A stretch of DNA of 64,000 nt, from positions 62,001-126,000 of the forward strand of contig JAXCGZ010017015.1 of NCBI GenBank assembly GCA_037179515.1, given 5' to 3'. The notes under the pieces are model-generated. The model saw only the letters and a list, made by a program, of their open reading frames with translations, made no database searches and had not been told where the DNA came from. Origin of the DNA: Halocaridina rubra. Taxonomy: Eukaryota > Arthropoda > Malacostraca > Decapoda > Atyidae. Positions within the stretch are counted from its first letter, which is position 1. Each line of letters opens with the position of its first letter. Below are positions 44,579 through 56,824 of this stretch, piece after piece. The translations under genes and the position numbers were made by a program.

Positions 44579-44679
44579 ACACCTTGTTCCTTTTATACGC
44601 GATTTTTTTATATGCGAAATTGCAATAATAATAGTAAAAATAATAGTAAAAAAATTCGGAATTCGCGAATAACCCCCCC

Positions 44680-44683
44680 CCCA

Positions 44684-44716
<33 letters not shown>

Positions 44717-44990
44717 ATTGTGACAACAGGATGGACCAAAAAATGATAAAATAAAACAGCCTTTGTCAGGCTGTAAAGAGAAACAGATGGAGAGTGTAAT
44801 GACCTGTTAGATGTGAAGGGATTATAATAGATGTGTAATGAATATCCAGCTCTCTGCTGGGTTTTAATATACCTCTGCATTACTCTCATGATGTCTATTC
44901 CAAAAATTCTCCTTAGATCTTATTATTACTATTATTATTATTATTATTATTATTTTTAACAATAATTTTCCTTTGATGATGATTGTGGAG

Positions 44991-45040
<50 letters not shown>

Positions 45041-45150
45041 TAATATAATTATTATTACGAATTTGTAATTAAACCATTATTTTTACAATAAATAATGTAG
45101 TTTTGGTTGAATGAATAAGAGTTAATTAAAGATCTCTCTTCTCTCTCTCG
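44680..45150. mobile_element. Element K: left arm and part of the centre of the J fold-back family
   Basis: It matches J from AAGATTATTGTGACAACAGG through the (ATT)n blocks to AGTTAATTAAAGATCTCTC. Both terminal inverted repeat ends are missing. Confidence 0.75.
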
Positions 45151-45492
45151 TTTCATTTCACTTACATTATATAGAATATATTTATATTAAAAGGAGAATA
45201 GTCCTTACAAACAACGCATACATTAGCTACTTTACAAGCTGATGAGTCGTTTGGGGCAGCAAATGATAAATATAATAATGCACTTTTAATAAAAACGTTA
45301 ATGAGTTAAAAGACCGTTAAATTAATTTCCTTTCCACGAATCCTTTGTAATGTCTCTCTTAAACAGGAATTAGATAGAAATTTTTCATCTTATTATGTAA
45401 ATACAATTATTGCTTTAGTCTTAATCACGTTCATTACAGTGCTCATTTTAAAGGTAATAAACCTAAGTTTTAATTCGTTTTTTGTAAAGAAA

Positions 45493-45863
<371 letters not shown>

Positions 45864-45953
45864 TTGGATACATTTTATTAACAAATTTGTCATTCAGTAA
45901 CCAGATACAAATCTGAAAATGGAAGCAGGATGCAAAACACGTGTTCTGAAATA

Positions 45954-46465
45954 TTAAGAACATAAGAACATAAGAATAGGGGACACTGCAACATGCTTAC
46001 TGGCACACACGAGGCAGTTCCATTTTTTAATGCTATTTTCAGCATGTCTAACCTATTCTATTCTACTCTACTTATTTATTCTATTTTTCTTTTTATGATT
46101 TTTCTAATAAACACTAATCTATTCATACCCACCCTACCTCTGTCATATGTCTATCTAATCTACATTTGAAGGTGTCTAAGGTATTGACATTTATTCTCCT
46201 ACTAGGAATACTCTACGGTATTACCAAGCCAATTTTCACCAATTTCCCTTCTGAACCTAAATTTATCAAGATTAAATCCATTACCCATTACGAGTTCTGG
46301 TTTGATCATGAATTTTTTAAACTTTTATTAATATCACCCTTGTTAATCCCTCTAAACCATTTATACACCTCAATCATATCCCCCCTAACTCTGTGCCTCT
46401 CTAGAGAATGTAGATTAAGTTTTTTTAATCTGTCATATGGTAGACTTAGGCATTGCATAATTAAT
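45954..46465 (-). pseudogene. CR1-type LINE 3' end fragment
   Basis: Minus-strand translation shows LERHRVRGDMIEVYKWFRG followed by INKGDINKSL and, after frameshifts, NTLDTFKCRLDRHMTEVGW, the post-RT C-terminus of CR1-type LINEs. The extreme 3' end on minus is a repeat of the octamer TTCTTATG, resembling the short octamer repeats that end CR1/L2-type elements. It is a different family from LINE copies 1-3. Confidence 0.7.
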
Positions 46466-46940
46466 TTTTGTTTTGTTTTTTAGTCTTGCTTTGGTTATTT
46501 ATAATTCTTATTTTATCTTTATATACATTTACAAAGAGAGGTTCGTTCTCCTGCATCCTCCTCCTCTTCTACCACATACGTTACTTGCTCACTGCCACTA
46601 TGCATGTCCCAGTGTACTGTATAACTGTTGCCCACTGCATAATAGAGTAAAGTATAGTAATGTATGTTAATTTCTAGCTGTAAAGTGAATATGAATATCT
46701 TTTGTATACTCTTAAAAATGGATACAGGGCTTTCTGCTTTGCTATGTAGTAATAAAATATTTTTTTACTTATCTTATATCTTTGGCATGGTGTGTCTATG
46801 TAAGGTTTGGAATGTATCTATGCCCTTGATCATTGTTTCCTATGGAAAATAACTCGTTTTTTCACACGATTTTCCATTTACACGACACTTCTGAGAACGT
46901 ATCTAGGCGTTATTTTGAGAACAAGGTGTATATGCATATA

Positions 46941-48214
46941 CAGTGATCCTTCGCTGGATCGCGTTTCTTGGCTCGCGTTTTCACTGTACCACAATGTTTT
47001 TTGGGCAATTTTTTTTTTTGGGGGGGGGTATATGCAAAAATATTAAAATATTAAAAAAAAATAAATTCAGTATTTTCATTTTTTATTGAAAAAAAAAAAC
47101 ATATTTCATTATCTAATTGATAAAAAAAAGTTTATTTCCCAGCCTACGAATAATAAAACAGTAGAAAATAGTAAAAAACATAAATTTAGATATACAGTAT
47201 AACACAGTATTGCATCATGCGAAATAGTGTCCGATAGCATACAATGTATTGGGGTCGCAGCTACGTGAGCTAGCATATATATTTATATTTCCAGTAGTTT
47301 CATGATTTTATTGATAAAAGAACTTATTTCTTAGCCTAAGAATAATAAAACAGTAAAAGATAGTAAAAAACATAAATACTAACAGTATTGCAACATGTAA
47401 AATACGATACCGGTATCAGCGTTTCGGACAAAGGCTCGCAACTACGTGAGATAGTGTTCGATAGCATACAATGTATTGGGGTCGCACCTACGTGAGCTAG
47501 CATATATATTAAAATTTCCAGTAGTTTCAAGATTTTATTGATAAAAAAATTTATTTCTTAGCCTAAGAATAATAAAACAGTAAAAAATTGTAAAAAACAT
47601 AAATACTAACAATATTGCAACATGTAAAATACGATACCGCTATCAGCGATTCGGACAAAGGCTTCCACCATCTTCAACTGTCTCGCCTCAATCAATCAGT
47701 CTAACTCACGTGTGCCCTGTTCACGTTGTGCTTATTAATACGTTTTGCTTGTGATTTTTTTACTCGCATATTTTAACCTTTGCAATGCCTCCCAAGCATC
47801 CTTCATCTTCTAAGGCTTCTTGTAGTGAGCCTAAGCGGCAAAGGAAAATGTTAACCATAACAGATAAGGTAAGTTTACCTATCACATACATATAAATTTA
47901 CGTTAAATGCTGTTATTTATAAAGTAAAGGGTGGTTTTTTAACAGTGCAGGGAGGGTTTATACAGTAAACGTAAAAATAATTGTAAAATACCTATGTACA
48001 TGAGTATGTCATATAAATTTACGCTTGCATGCTGTTATTTATGAAGTAAAGGGTGGTTTGCTAACAGTACAGGGAGGGTTTATACAGTTTATACGGTGTA
48101 AACGTAAAAATAAATTAAAATATCTATGTACATATAGGCTGATCCTACTCCGCGATTTTCCTGTCTCGTGCCGGGTCCCAGACCCGAACCTTCGCGATAA
48201 TTGAAGGAACACTG
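46941..48214 (+). mobile_element. Element F: non-autonomous Tigger-like element
   Basis: Left end CAGTGATCCTTCGCTGGATC, reverse-complemented right end CAGTGTTCCTTCAATTATCG, TA on both sides. It begins 12 bp after element T and ends 6 bp before Q1. Order: 5' terminus, two or three 5' subterminal units (with GATACCGGTATC at 47406-47417), first 28 transposase codons, then 3' subterminal units. All later transposase sequence is deleted. Confidence 0.82.
47785..47868 (+). pseudogene. Transposase N-terminal remnant (28 codons) in element F
   Basis: An ATG opens MPPKHPSSSKASCSEPKRQR and continues to LTITDK, colinear with the start of the element C transposase. It then passes at AAG/GTAAGT into the 3' subterminal repeat, a deletion junction that happens to look like a splice donor. 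Too short to bind DNA as a full helix-turn-helix. Confidence 0.7.
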
Positions 48215-48220
48215 TATGTA

Positions 48221-50540
48221 CATTGGATCCTCTACCTATGACGTCCCAAACCACAAACAAATCAACCTATGAACACAATATTTGAAAAAACTTTGCATCG
48301 ACCGACAAACAATCCTTAAGGTACAAACGCGCATACACACGCACATCCACCTCGGCGACCGCGAGTTTGCTCTCAGTTCTGCATTGGTGCCCAGACTGTG
48401 AAGTTCAATCGTTGCTCTTTCATTGCAGATTTCCAGTTTTTTTTGCTTTTTAGTTTAACTAGCCCTCATTATAGCTCTTAAGAAAGTGAAAAGTGCCTGT
48501 AATATTGGTGTTAAAAATCCTAAACGTATTACAGTGGAAACGAAATAAGGAAATAGCAGCTAAATATGAGAACGGTGTTCGTATTTCTGATCTCTACACG
48601 CTGTATGATATGGCGAAATCGACCATCTGTACTATCTTAAAGAATAAAGAGGCCTTAAAGGAGGCTATTTCAAGGTGACTATTTCAACGAAGCATTGGTC
48701 TCAGATCATAGAAGAAGCAGAAAAATTATTATTATTAGCTTGAATAAACGAAAAAGAGCTTGCAGGAGATAGTGTTAGTGAGGCTATAACATAGACGAAC
48801 GTTCTACAGTTACACCAAGATTTAGTAACGAACACTCCAAGTGCTAATGGTGCTAAAATTGATGAATTTCAAGCAAGTGGAGGTTAGTTTAAAAAATTTT
48901 GTCGACAAACTGGAATTTAGTGTTGTTAGGCATGGAGAGGCGACTAGTTCAGACCAAAAGGCAGTGGATACCTATGCGCTAGAATTCGCTTAATTTATCA
49001 AAAGTGAAGATTACATCTCACAGCAAATTTTTAACTGATCAAGCATAACTATTTTGGAAAAAAAGCCAAGGAAGACCTACATAACCCAAGAGAAAAAGTC
49101 ACTGCCAGGCCACAACCCAATGAAGGACAGGCTTACACTTTTATTGTGCACTAATGCAAGTAAGGATTGCAAGATTAAGCCTCTTTTAGTCTACTATGAA
49201 AATACGCACGTTTTTAAGCGCAATAATGTGTTGAAGGCTAGACTTCCGGTAATGTGGCGGTCGAATAGCAAGGCTTGGATAATACGTATCCTTTTCACAG
49301 AATGGTTGACTGAAGTTTTTGTGCCGGCTGTCAAGAAATATCTTGAGGATAACCACTTGCCCCTAATGTGTCTTCTGATAATGGACAATGCTTCTGCCCA
49401 TCCTCCAGGGTTGGAAGAAGACCTTGCTATTAAATACGATTTCATAAAAGTCATATTTCTGCCTCCAAACACCACTCCTTTCCTCCAGCCCATGGAACAG
49501 AAAGTCATTTTTCATTTTTCGAAACTGTATATGAAGAGGGTCTTTTTGCAAGGTGTTTAATGGTCACCAACGACATGGATTTGACCCTGAGTGAATTCTT
49601 GAAAGACCTCTTCAAATCCTCCACTGCATAGGCCTCCCTGACAAGGCATGGAAGGAAGTCTCTTCCTGCACATTGCAGTCCACTTGGAGGAAACTTTGGC
49701 CAGTTTGTGTGGCTGATAAAGACTTCGAGGGTTTCAAGGAGGAGGAAGCTGTTAATATAGTGAATGAGACTGTCGCCACAGGCAAAAAATTTGGGCTTGG
49801 AAGTCAATGAGGAGGATGTGGAGGAGCTGGTGGAGGACAACAAACAAGAACTCACAACCCAAAAATTGATAGAGATGCAACGTGAACAGGTGAAGACTAT
49901 CCAAGAGAAGCAATCAGTGGGGGAGGGGGATGAGATGGTAAAGATCTCAAGAGAAAAGTTTAAAGAAATTTTTAGTAGGTGGAGTGATGTGCAGGTTTTC
50001 ATTGAGACTCATCACACGGACAAAACGGTGAGCAACAGAGCAGTAACCATTCTAAATGACAGTGTTATGTCTCATTTTAGAAAATTTATTAACAAAGAAA
50101 AAGACAAATTTATCTGGATCGTTTTCTTGAGTCAATACCAGCCAGAGAACCATCTTCTGAGAGAGAATATACATGTAAAGAGAAAACACCAGAAATACAG
50201 CCTCTACCTGAACAGTTGCCCGATGGTTTTATGGAAGGGGACTCTCCTTTAAAGGACCTTCACCTCCACCACCATCCACGTGTGCCAGCAACTATCAGCC
50301 ACAAAGGTAAATATTGTACAATGTTTTATTTTAATACATTAGAATATACTTTACGGTATTTATCTATAATTAAGGTGATTTTCCTTTAAATAAAAATTTT
50401 TTGTAACATATAAACTCATGAAAAAAATTTAAAAGGTATATTTCTGGGGCTGGGGAACGGATTAATTGGATTTACATTAAAATCAATGGGAAAAATTGTT
50501 TTGAGTTACGAAAATTTTGACTCACTAATGGGGTTGAGTA
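48221..50540 (+). mobile_element. Element Q1: Tigger/pogo-like transposon, third family
   Basis: It starts CATTGGATCCTCTACCTATG after TA. It resembles element P and encodes a transposase unlike those of A and C in sequence. The 3' end is near GGGTTGAGTAACGG (50530-50541), where a second partial copy (Q2) joins. The right terminal repeat is unclear. Confidence 0.7.
48500..50252 (+). pseudogene. Tigger/pogo-like transposase, inactivated (Q1)
   Basis: N-terminal psq-type helix-turn-helix: KEIAAKYENGVRISDLYTLY then MAKSTICTILKNKEA (48540-48660). The second DNA-binding region is frameshifted. In the DDE domain (49054-49560) the segment that should hold the first Asp is scrambled (ending KPRKTYITQEKKSLPG). 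The second Asp is present in LLIMDNASAHPPG, and the third is changed to Glu (LQPMEQKV). The C-terminal region has VNEEDVEELVEDNKQELTT and an acidic tail. Several stops separate these parts. Confidence 0.78.
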
Positions 50541-51870
50541 ACGGAGTGACTATTCTAACGAAGCATAGGTCTCAAGTTATGGAGGAGGTAGAAAAATTAT
50601 TGTTAGCTTGGATAAATGAAAAAGAGCTTGCTGGAAATAGTGTTAGTGAGACTATAATAGGAGCGAAGGCTCCACAGTCACACCATGAATTAGTAGCGAA
50701 CACCCCGAATGTAAGTGGCGCTAAAATTGATGAATTTAAAGCAAGCATAGGCTGGTTTGAAAAATTTTGTCAACGAACTGGAATTCATAGTGTTGTTAGG
50801 CATGGAGAGGTGACTACTTCGCACCAAAAGGCAGCGGATGACTATGTGGTAGATTTCGCTAAATTTATCTAAAGCGAAGGTTATGTCTTGCAGCAAGTTT
50901 TTAACTGTGATGAAACAAGACTGTTTTGGAAAAAAAATGCCTAGAAGGACCTACATAACCCAAGAGGAGAAGTCACTGCCTGGCCAAACCAATGAAAGAC
51001 AGATTTACACTTTTATTGTGTGCTAAAGCAGGTGGAGATTGCAGGATAGAGCCTCTTTTAGTCTACCACTCTGAAAATAAGTACTTTTTAAAGCGCAATA
51101 ATATGTTGAAGGCTAGACTTCCGGTAATGTCGAGGTCGAATAGCAAGGCCTGGGTAAAACGTATCCTTTTTATAGAATAGTTGACTGAAATTTTTGCGCT
51201 AACTGTCAAGAAATATCTTGAGGAAACAGGTTTGCCCCTTAAGTGTCTTTTGGTAATAGATAATGCACTTCCCTATCCTCCAGGTTTGGAAGACCTTGAT
51301 ATCGAATACGACTTCATAAAAGTAAAATTTTTGCCTCCAAACAATACTCCTCTCCTCCAGCCCATGGACCAGCAAGTCATTTCTAATTTCAAGAAACTGT
51401 ATATGAAGGGTCTTTTTTCCATGTGTTTCCAGGTCAACAACGACATGGATTTGACCCTGCGTGAATTCTAGAAAGATCACTTCAATATCCTCCACTGCAC
51501 AGGCCTCATTGACAAGGTAGGGAAGGAGGTCTTGTATCGCATGTTGCAGTCCACCTAGAGGAAACTTTGGCCAAGTTGTATGGCTAATAGAGACTTTGAG
51601 GGTTTCAAACAAGAGACAGCTGTCAATATAGTGAACGAGATTGTGGCCAAAGGCAAAAGTTTGGGCTTAGAGGTCAACGAGGAGGATGTGGACAAGCTGG
51701 TGGAGGACAACAAGCAAGAACTCACCACTGAAAAACTGATAGAGTTGCAACATGATCAGGTGAAGACTATCCAAGAGGAGCGATCAGTGGAGGCAGAGGA
51801 AGAGTGGGTAAAGGTTTCAAGTGATAAGTTAAAGATATTTTTAGTAAGTGGAGTGATATGAGTCCTCAAA
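50541..51870 (+). pseudogene. Tigger/pogo-like transposase, second partial copy (Q2)
   Basis: It begins mid-gene at VTILTKHRSQVMEEVEKLLL, lacking terminus and helix-turn-helix, and runs to the acidic C-terminus at about 51860. It keeps the first Asp (FNCDETRLFW), the second (LLVIDNALPYPPG) and the third (LQPMDQQVISNF), but stops and frameshifts interrupt it at 50870, 50943, 51178 and 51470. Head-to-tail with Q1. Confidence 0.75.
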
Positions 51871-52711
51871 TGTTTCAGAACCTCTGAAAAAAACTTTATA
51901 TTAACAGTCTGACGACATGGAACAGAGTCACAACGAATGCTCAGTATCACTAACATTACAGCATATAACATACTTTCTTGGTGGTGGCTGCATTTTCGAA
52001 GCCACTGCATTGATTAAATTTTATTTCAATACTATTTTCATACACCTAGGTTTAATAAATTGTTATTACATTCCAAAGACTCTTTTCATCAGCACTCAAA
52101 CAAATAAATCTCAGGAGACTGTGATATGGCTCTCTCTTGCTCATCTATTAGCAAACACAATACTGTATATCACGTGGCAACAAGATGCTTCTTCAGTATA
52201 CTGTCTAATACAATGTTGCATTAAATTTTGTAGATGACAACTTCTTCTGAATATTCACAAAATAGTCTGGTGACTATTTTAAAAAAGCACACAATTTCTC
52301 AACATGATCACTGTACAGTGAAGAGGAAGTTCATGCAGATTTTATTTCATCTGCAGAAGACATTCCTCTGTGTATGAATAGCTGGTATCATGTGTAGCAA
52401 TTCTCACCATAGCTTGTTGCAATATTCTAAAAAAGCATCTGTAAAGGTTTTCCCCAATATGAATCAAATTTATAAATAATTATTTGCAAGATATCGCGCT
52501 TTACAATTTCAGCGTTCTACAAGAGCATTTACCACTTGTTCATTTGAAAAGGAGTAACTTGATGAATTATGGCACAGCAAGAATTGGTTGGTGTCTTGAC
52601 AACTGCAGAAAATAAGTTATACATTACTACTATCATAAATATGATGCACCAAACTGGTGGCACGGTATTTAAACAAATTTTTTTACACCTTTGTGCACCT
52701 TACAAACATAC
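51871..52711. other. Intronic sequence without recognised features
   Basis: AT-rich intron sequence of the sorting nexin gene, with no coding frame or transposon ends identified. Confidence 0.5.
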
Positions 52712-52878
52712 CTTAGTAGCAGATATAATGTTAGGGAATCCTTCAATGAGTCCTCGGTACTCAAAAAGCAAATGACACAGTGGGTCCCAGTCATGCCTGG
52801 GTTCTTCTTCATATACTGTTCCTATATCAGAGTATGCTTCACTCACATGATGAATAGCTTCTGTCAACCTAGGAGCAC
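52712..52878 (-). CDS. SH3PX1: Sorting nexin exon: BAR domain helix region 2
   Basis: This exon of 167 nt encodes LTEAIHHVSEAYSDIGTVY, PRHDWDPLCHLLFEYRG and FPNIISATK. The acceptor is TTATCCAG and the donor AAG/GTATGT. The following intron of 29624 bp is packed with transposons. Confidence 0.95.
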
Positions 52879-53229
52879 CTGGATAATGATTAAAAAAAAA
52901 AGCCAAACTGTTAAATTCATTAGTTTCTTTAGAGTAATTATATAACTGCAAAATATGAATAAGTATATGAATATGGTTTAAATCCAGTATAAATACATAT
53001 CGACTTCAGAAGCAATGCATCTGGTATTAGCTAAATTAAATTTTTTTAACATACATATTTACTTTCTTTGAGCACTACAAGACTGAATATTATAGAAATG
53101 CTTGTCATCTTCACCATACCATTCTAGAATACTAGACCTTCTCATATTATTTTATAGAAATGAAAAAAGAAAACATTCCCAGCCAACTATACAAAACGTG
53201 ATATACAAGCACTGATATAAATAGCTTAA

Positions 53230-53775
53230 CCCTCTTGCATGCGGTGACACCAATGGCGTGTATACATTCTAGGGCCAAAGTGCACTGTGACACCAATGGC
53301 GTGTATACATTCTAGGGCCAAAGTGCACTGTGATGCCATTGGTGTCCATATGAACATATCTATTATTGTTAAATAGTTACATTCACGCTAATGACGTCAT
53401 ATTTTGGTTGAGCGCAAGTTTCCCCACTCTCTCCCGAATGAACTAAGTAGCAACCCTCTCCACTGGTGTGGCTTTGAGGGCGAGGTATAAACAAAGTCAG
53501 TTTCCGTCTCCCTCACTCATCACTCAGACCGTAGGTATATGCGCACTTAATTACATGTCCATAAACGGTACTATGAATTATTGTTTTTTCTTTTTCATTG
53601 ATTCACGAAAAACTACAACAAATAACTAAGTTATTAATATATTATGTATAATGATACATATAGACATGGGGGAGGAATATAGCTGAGAAACTAGATATAT
53701 CGGCGCACTAAACAACTGCCGGCCAGAGACAGGATTTCACAAATGAGCACGTGAAAGAAAACTTGTGCGAGAAGG
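53230..53775. mobile_element. Candidate piggyBac-type non-autonomous element
   Basis: The segment is bounded by TTAA at 53226-53229 and 53776-53779. The inner left end reads CCCTCTTGCATGCGG and the reverse-complemented right end CCTTCTCGCACAAG, agreeing at 9 of 14 positions. TTAA target duplication and CCC-type ends are characteristic of piggyBac. It lies in the sorting nexin intron between 52878 and 54111 and has no transposase. Confidence 0.5.
53245..53330. repeat. 43-bp tandem duplication in the piggyBac-type candidate
   Basis: TGACACCAATGGCGTGTATA starts at 53245 and again at 53288; the two units are identical by eye. Confidence 0.9.
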
Positions 53776-54110
53776 TTAACAAGGATTTGATACTAATTCA
53801 AACCACACTTTACCAAAAAGTCTTCGTAATATCTAAGAAGTGAAACAAGAGCCACTACTCATGACAAAGATGCAAGCTCCAAAGCAGTTGCATTTTTCCT
53901 GCTTACTACTAGCACTTATTATTTGGACGCTATTAGTTCAGCTGTACTGGTATACCAAACAATCACTGCAAACTGCAAGGAGTTGTGACAATAGCAAAGA
54001 AAAGTCTTCATGAAACTGTGGAATAGGCAGTATCATGAAATTACACAATAAGCATTTGCATATATTATCATGATTTTCATTAACAGCTTCTGTTTAAAAA
54101 ATTTACTCAC

Positions 54111-54292
54111 AGTTAGAAGGATCTGAATCAAATGCTCGGCTAAGTTTGGAAAAAGCATGGGAAACTTTATTGAATTCCCGCTTATATGCTGTTTGATGTT
54201 TCTTTGCTTGATCAAAACAAGTATTCTGCAATAACTTCACAGATTCCTCAAGATTTTGAAAGAAGCGAAGGTAGGCTTCAAGTTTCGTTTCC
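54111..54292 (-). CDS. SH3PX1: Sorting nexin exon: BAR domain helix region 1
   Basis: This exon of 182 nt encodes a mainly helical segment, ETKLEAYLRFFQNLEESVKL through HAFSKLSRAFDSDPSN. The acceptor is CTTATAG and the donor ACT/GTGAGT. It contributes the start of the membrane-curving BAR dimer. Confidence 0.93.
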
Positions 54293-54594
54293 CTATAAGA
54301 AAAGAATTATGCTTTAGTTCAAGGGGAGAAGAGGTAGTCACATTCCAATTATGAATTAAATGAAAAGCTACACAGTCCTCATTTCATTTACTCTATTGTG
54401 CTATAAGTTTTCTAAGCAAGCTTTGAAACTGATACAGTAATTTGTAAAACATAATACTAATAAAAGCTCTTCTGTGTAAACTTTACAACACAATAACTCT
54501 ACAGAAAACATGCCAGCCAAGTAAAGTACCTAAATTATACCTTCTAGAACTAATCAATTATACCAATATAACACTGAAACTCGATAAGACTTAC

Positions 54595-54832
54595 GTCTGT
54601 ATTGTATCCAGCGACTGGTCAGGTCTCTCGATAGCCAGATAAAAATTTCCACTCACTAGCTTGTCACTTTCAGCTTTTCTCTTCCCAGCTTTCCATTTCT
54701 TTTCATCATTAGGACAAGTGACAAAATGATGGAATACCTCACTCTGTGACACCACAGGGTGACGACAAATTCTGTCTATCCAAGACTGTAACATTGTCAT
54801 GCGGTATTCTATCAAGTCATCCTCAAAGCGAC
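54595..54832 (-). CDS. SH3PX1: Sorting nexin exon: end of PX and PX-BAR linker
   Basis: This exon of 238 nt encodes GRFEDDLIEYRMTMLQSW, then RICRHPVVSQSEVFHHF and KKWKAGKRKAESDKL. The RFEEEFIxxR, CRHPVxxxSEVFQxF and WKxGKRKAE patterns are hallmarks of SNX9/18/33. The acceptor is TTCTATTAG and the donor AC/GTAAGT (phase 2). Confidence 0.97.
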
Positions 54833-56132
<1,300 letters not shown>

Positions 56133-56449
56133 TTATATAGAAAAACATATTAGCTAAATAGTATTTGCATCATATTTTATAAGTTTCTCAATCACACACT
56201 AGTATTTATATATATATTTTGTATGTAACACTTTTCGAGTTGGTAATTAATGCAGCCATCCATTATTCGTATGGTAATAAAAATAAATAAATAGGATCAT
56301 TATTGCTTAATTGCATATCAGCATTAATACATTACACAACAGCAGTGTATAGTAAATAGCAAAGGTATATTAAGTGAAGCAAACATGACACAGAGAAACA
56401 TCAATGAAAATATCCGCAGCATGACAAATATTCAATTAATATTACTTAC

Positions 56450-56622
56450 TGACGGCATAATAGTGTAAGCAATAAAGCTTTTCATCCCATGATATTTTGA
56501 TTCCTTCTTAGGGGATGAGATTGCACAAGTAAATTCGTGAGAATTTATCCTCCAAACTGGACCATTGCCATGATCCTCAATAAAGACTTTAGATTTCTCA
56601 TCAACCAAGGCCTTACCAGCAC
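56450..56622 (-). CDS. SH3PX1: Sorting nexin exon: PX domain, first part
   Basis: This exon of 173 nt has acceptor TTTACAG before GTGCTGG and donor TCA/GTAAGT. It encodes GKALVDEKSKVFIEDHG through KYHGMKSFIAYTIMPS. The GPVWRINSHEFTC segment corresponds to the first PX beta strands. It starts at phase 1, so the preceding exon supplies one base of the first codon. Confidence 0.9.
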
Positions 56623-56824
56623 CTGTAAACAGATTACAAGTACAAGCTTGTATAAATAGAGTGTTTGATGTTTGAGGAAGATAAATGAGCAAAAATTTCC
56701 CCAAAGTGGGTCTACAATCACAAAATTTCCTGATTACAATCACTTTATTCAATTTATATAAACACTTTTGGGTGGATTTGATATAATTCTACTCCATCTT
56801 CAAAGCACGTCATAAAAGATTATA

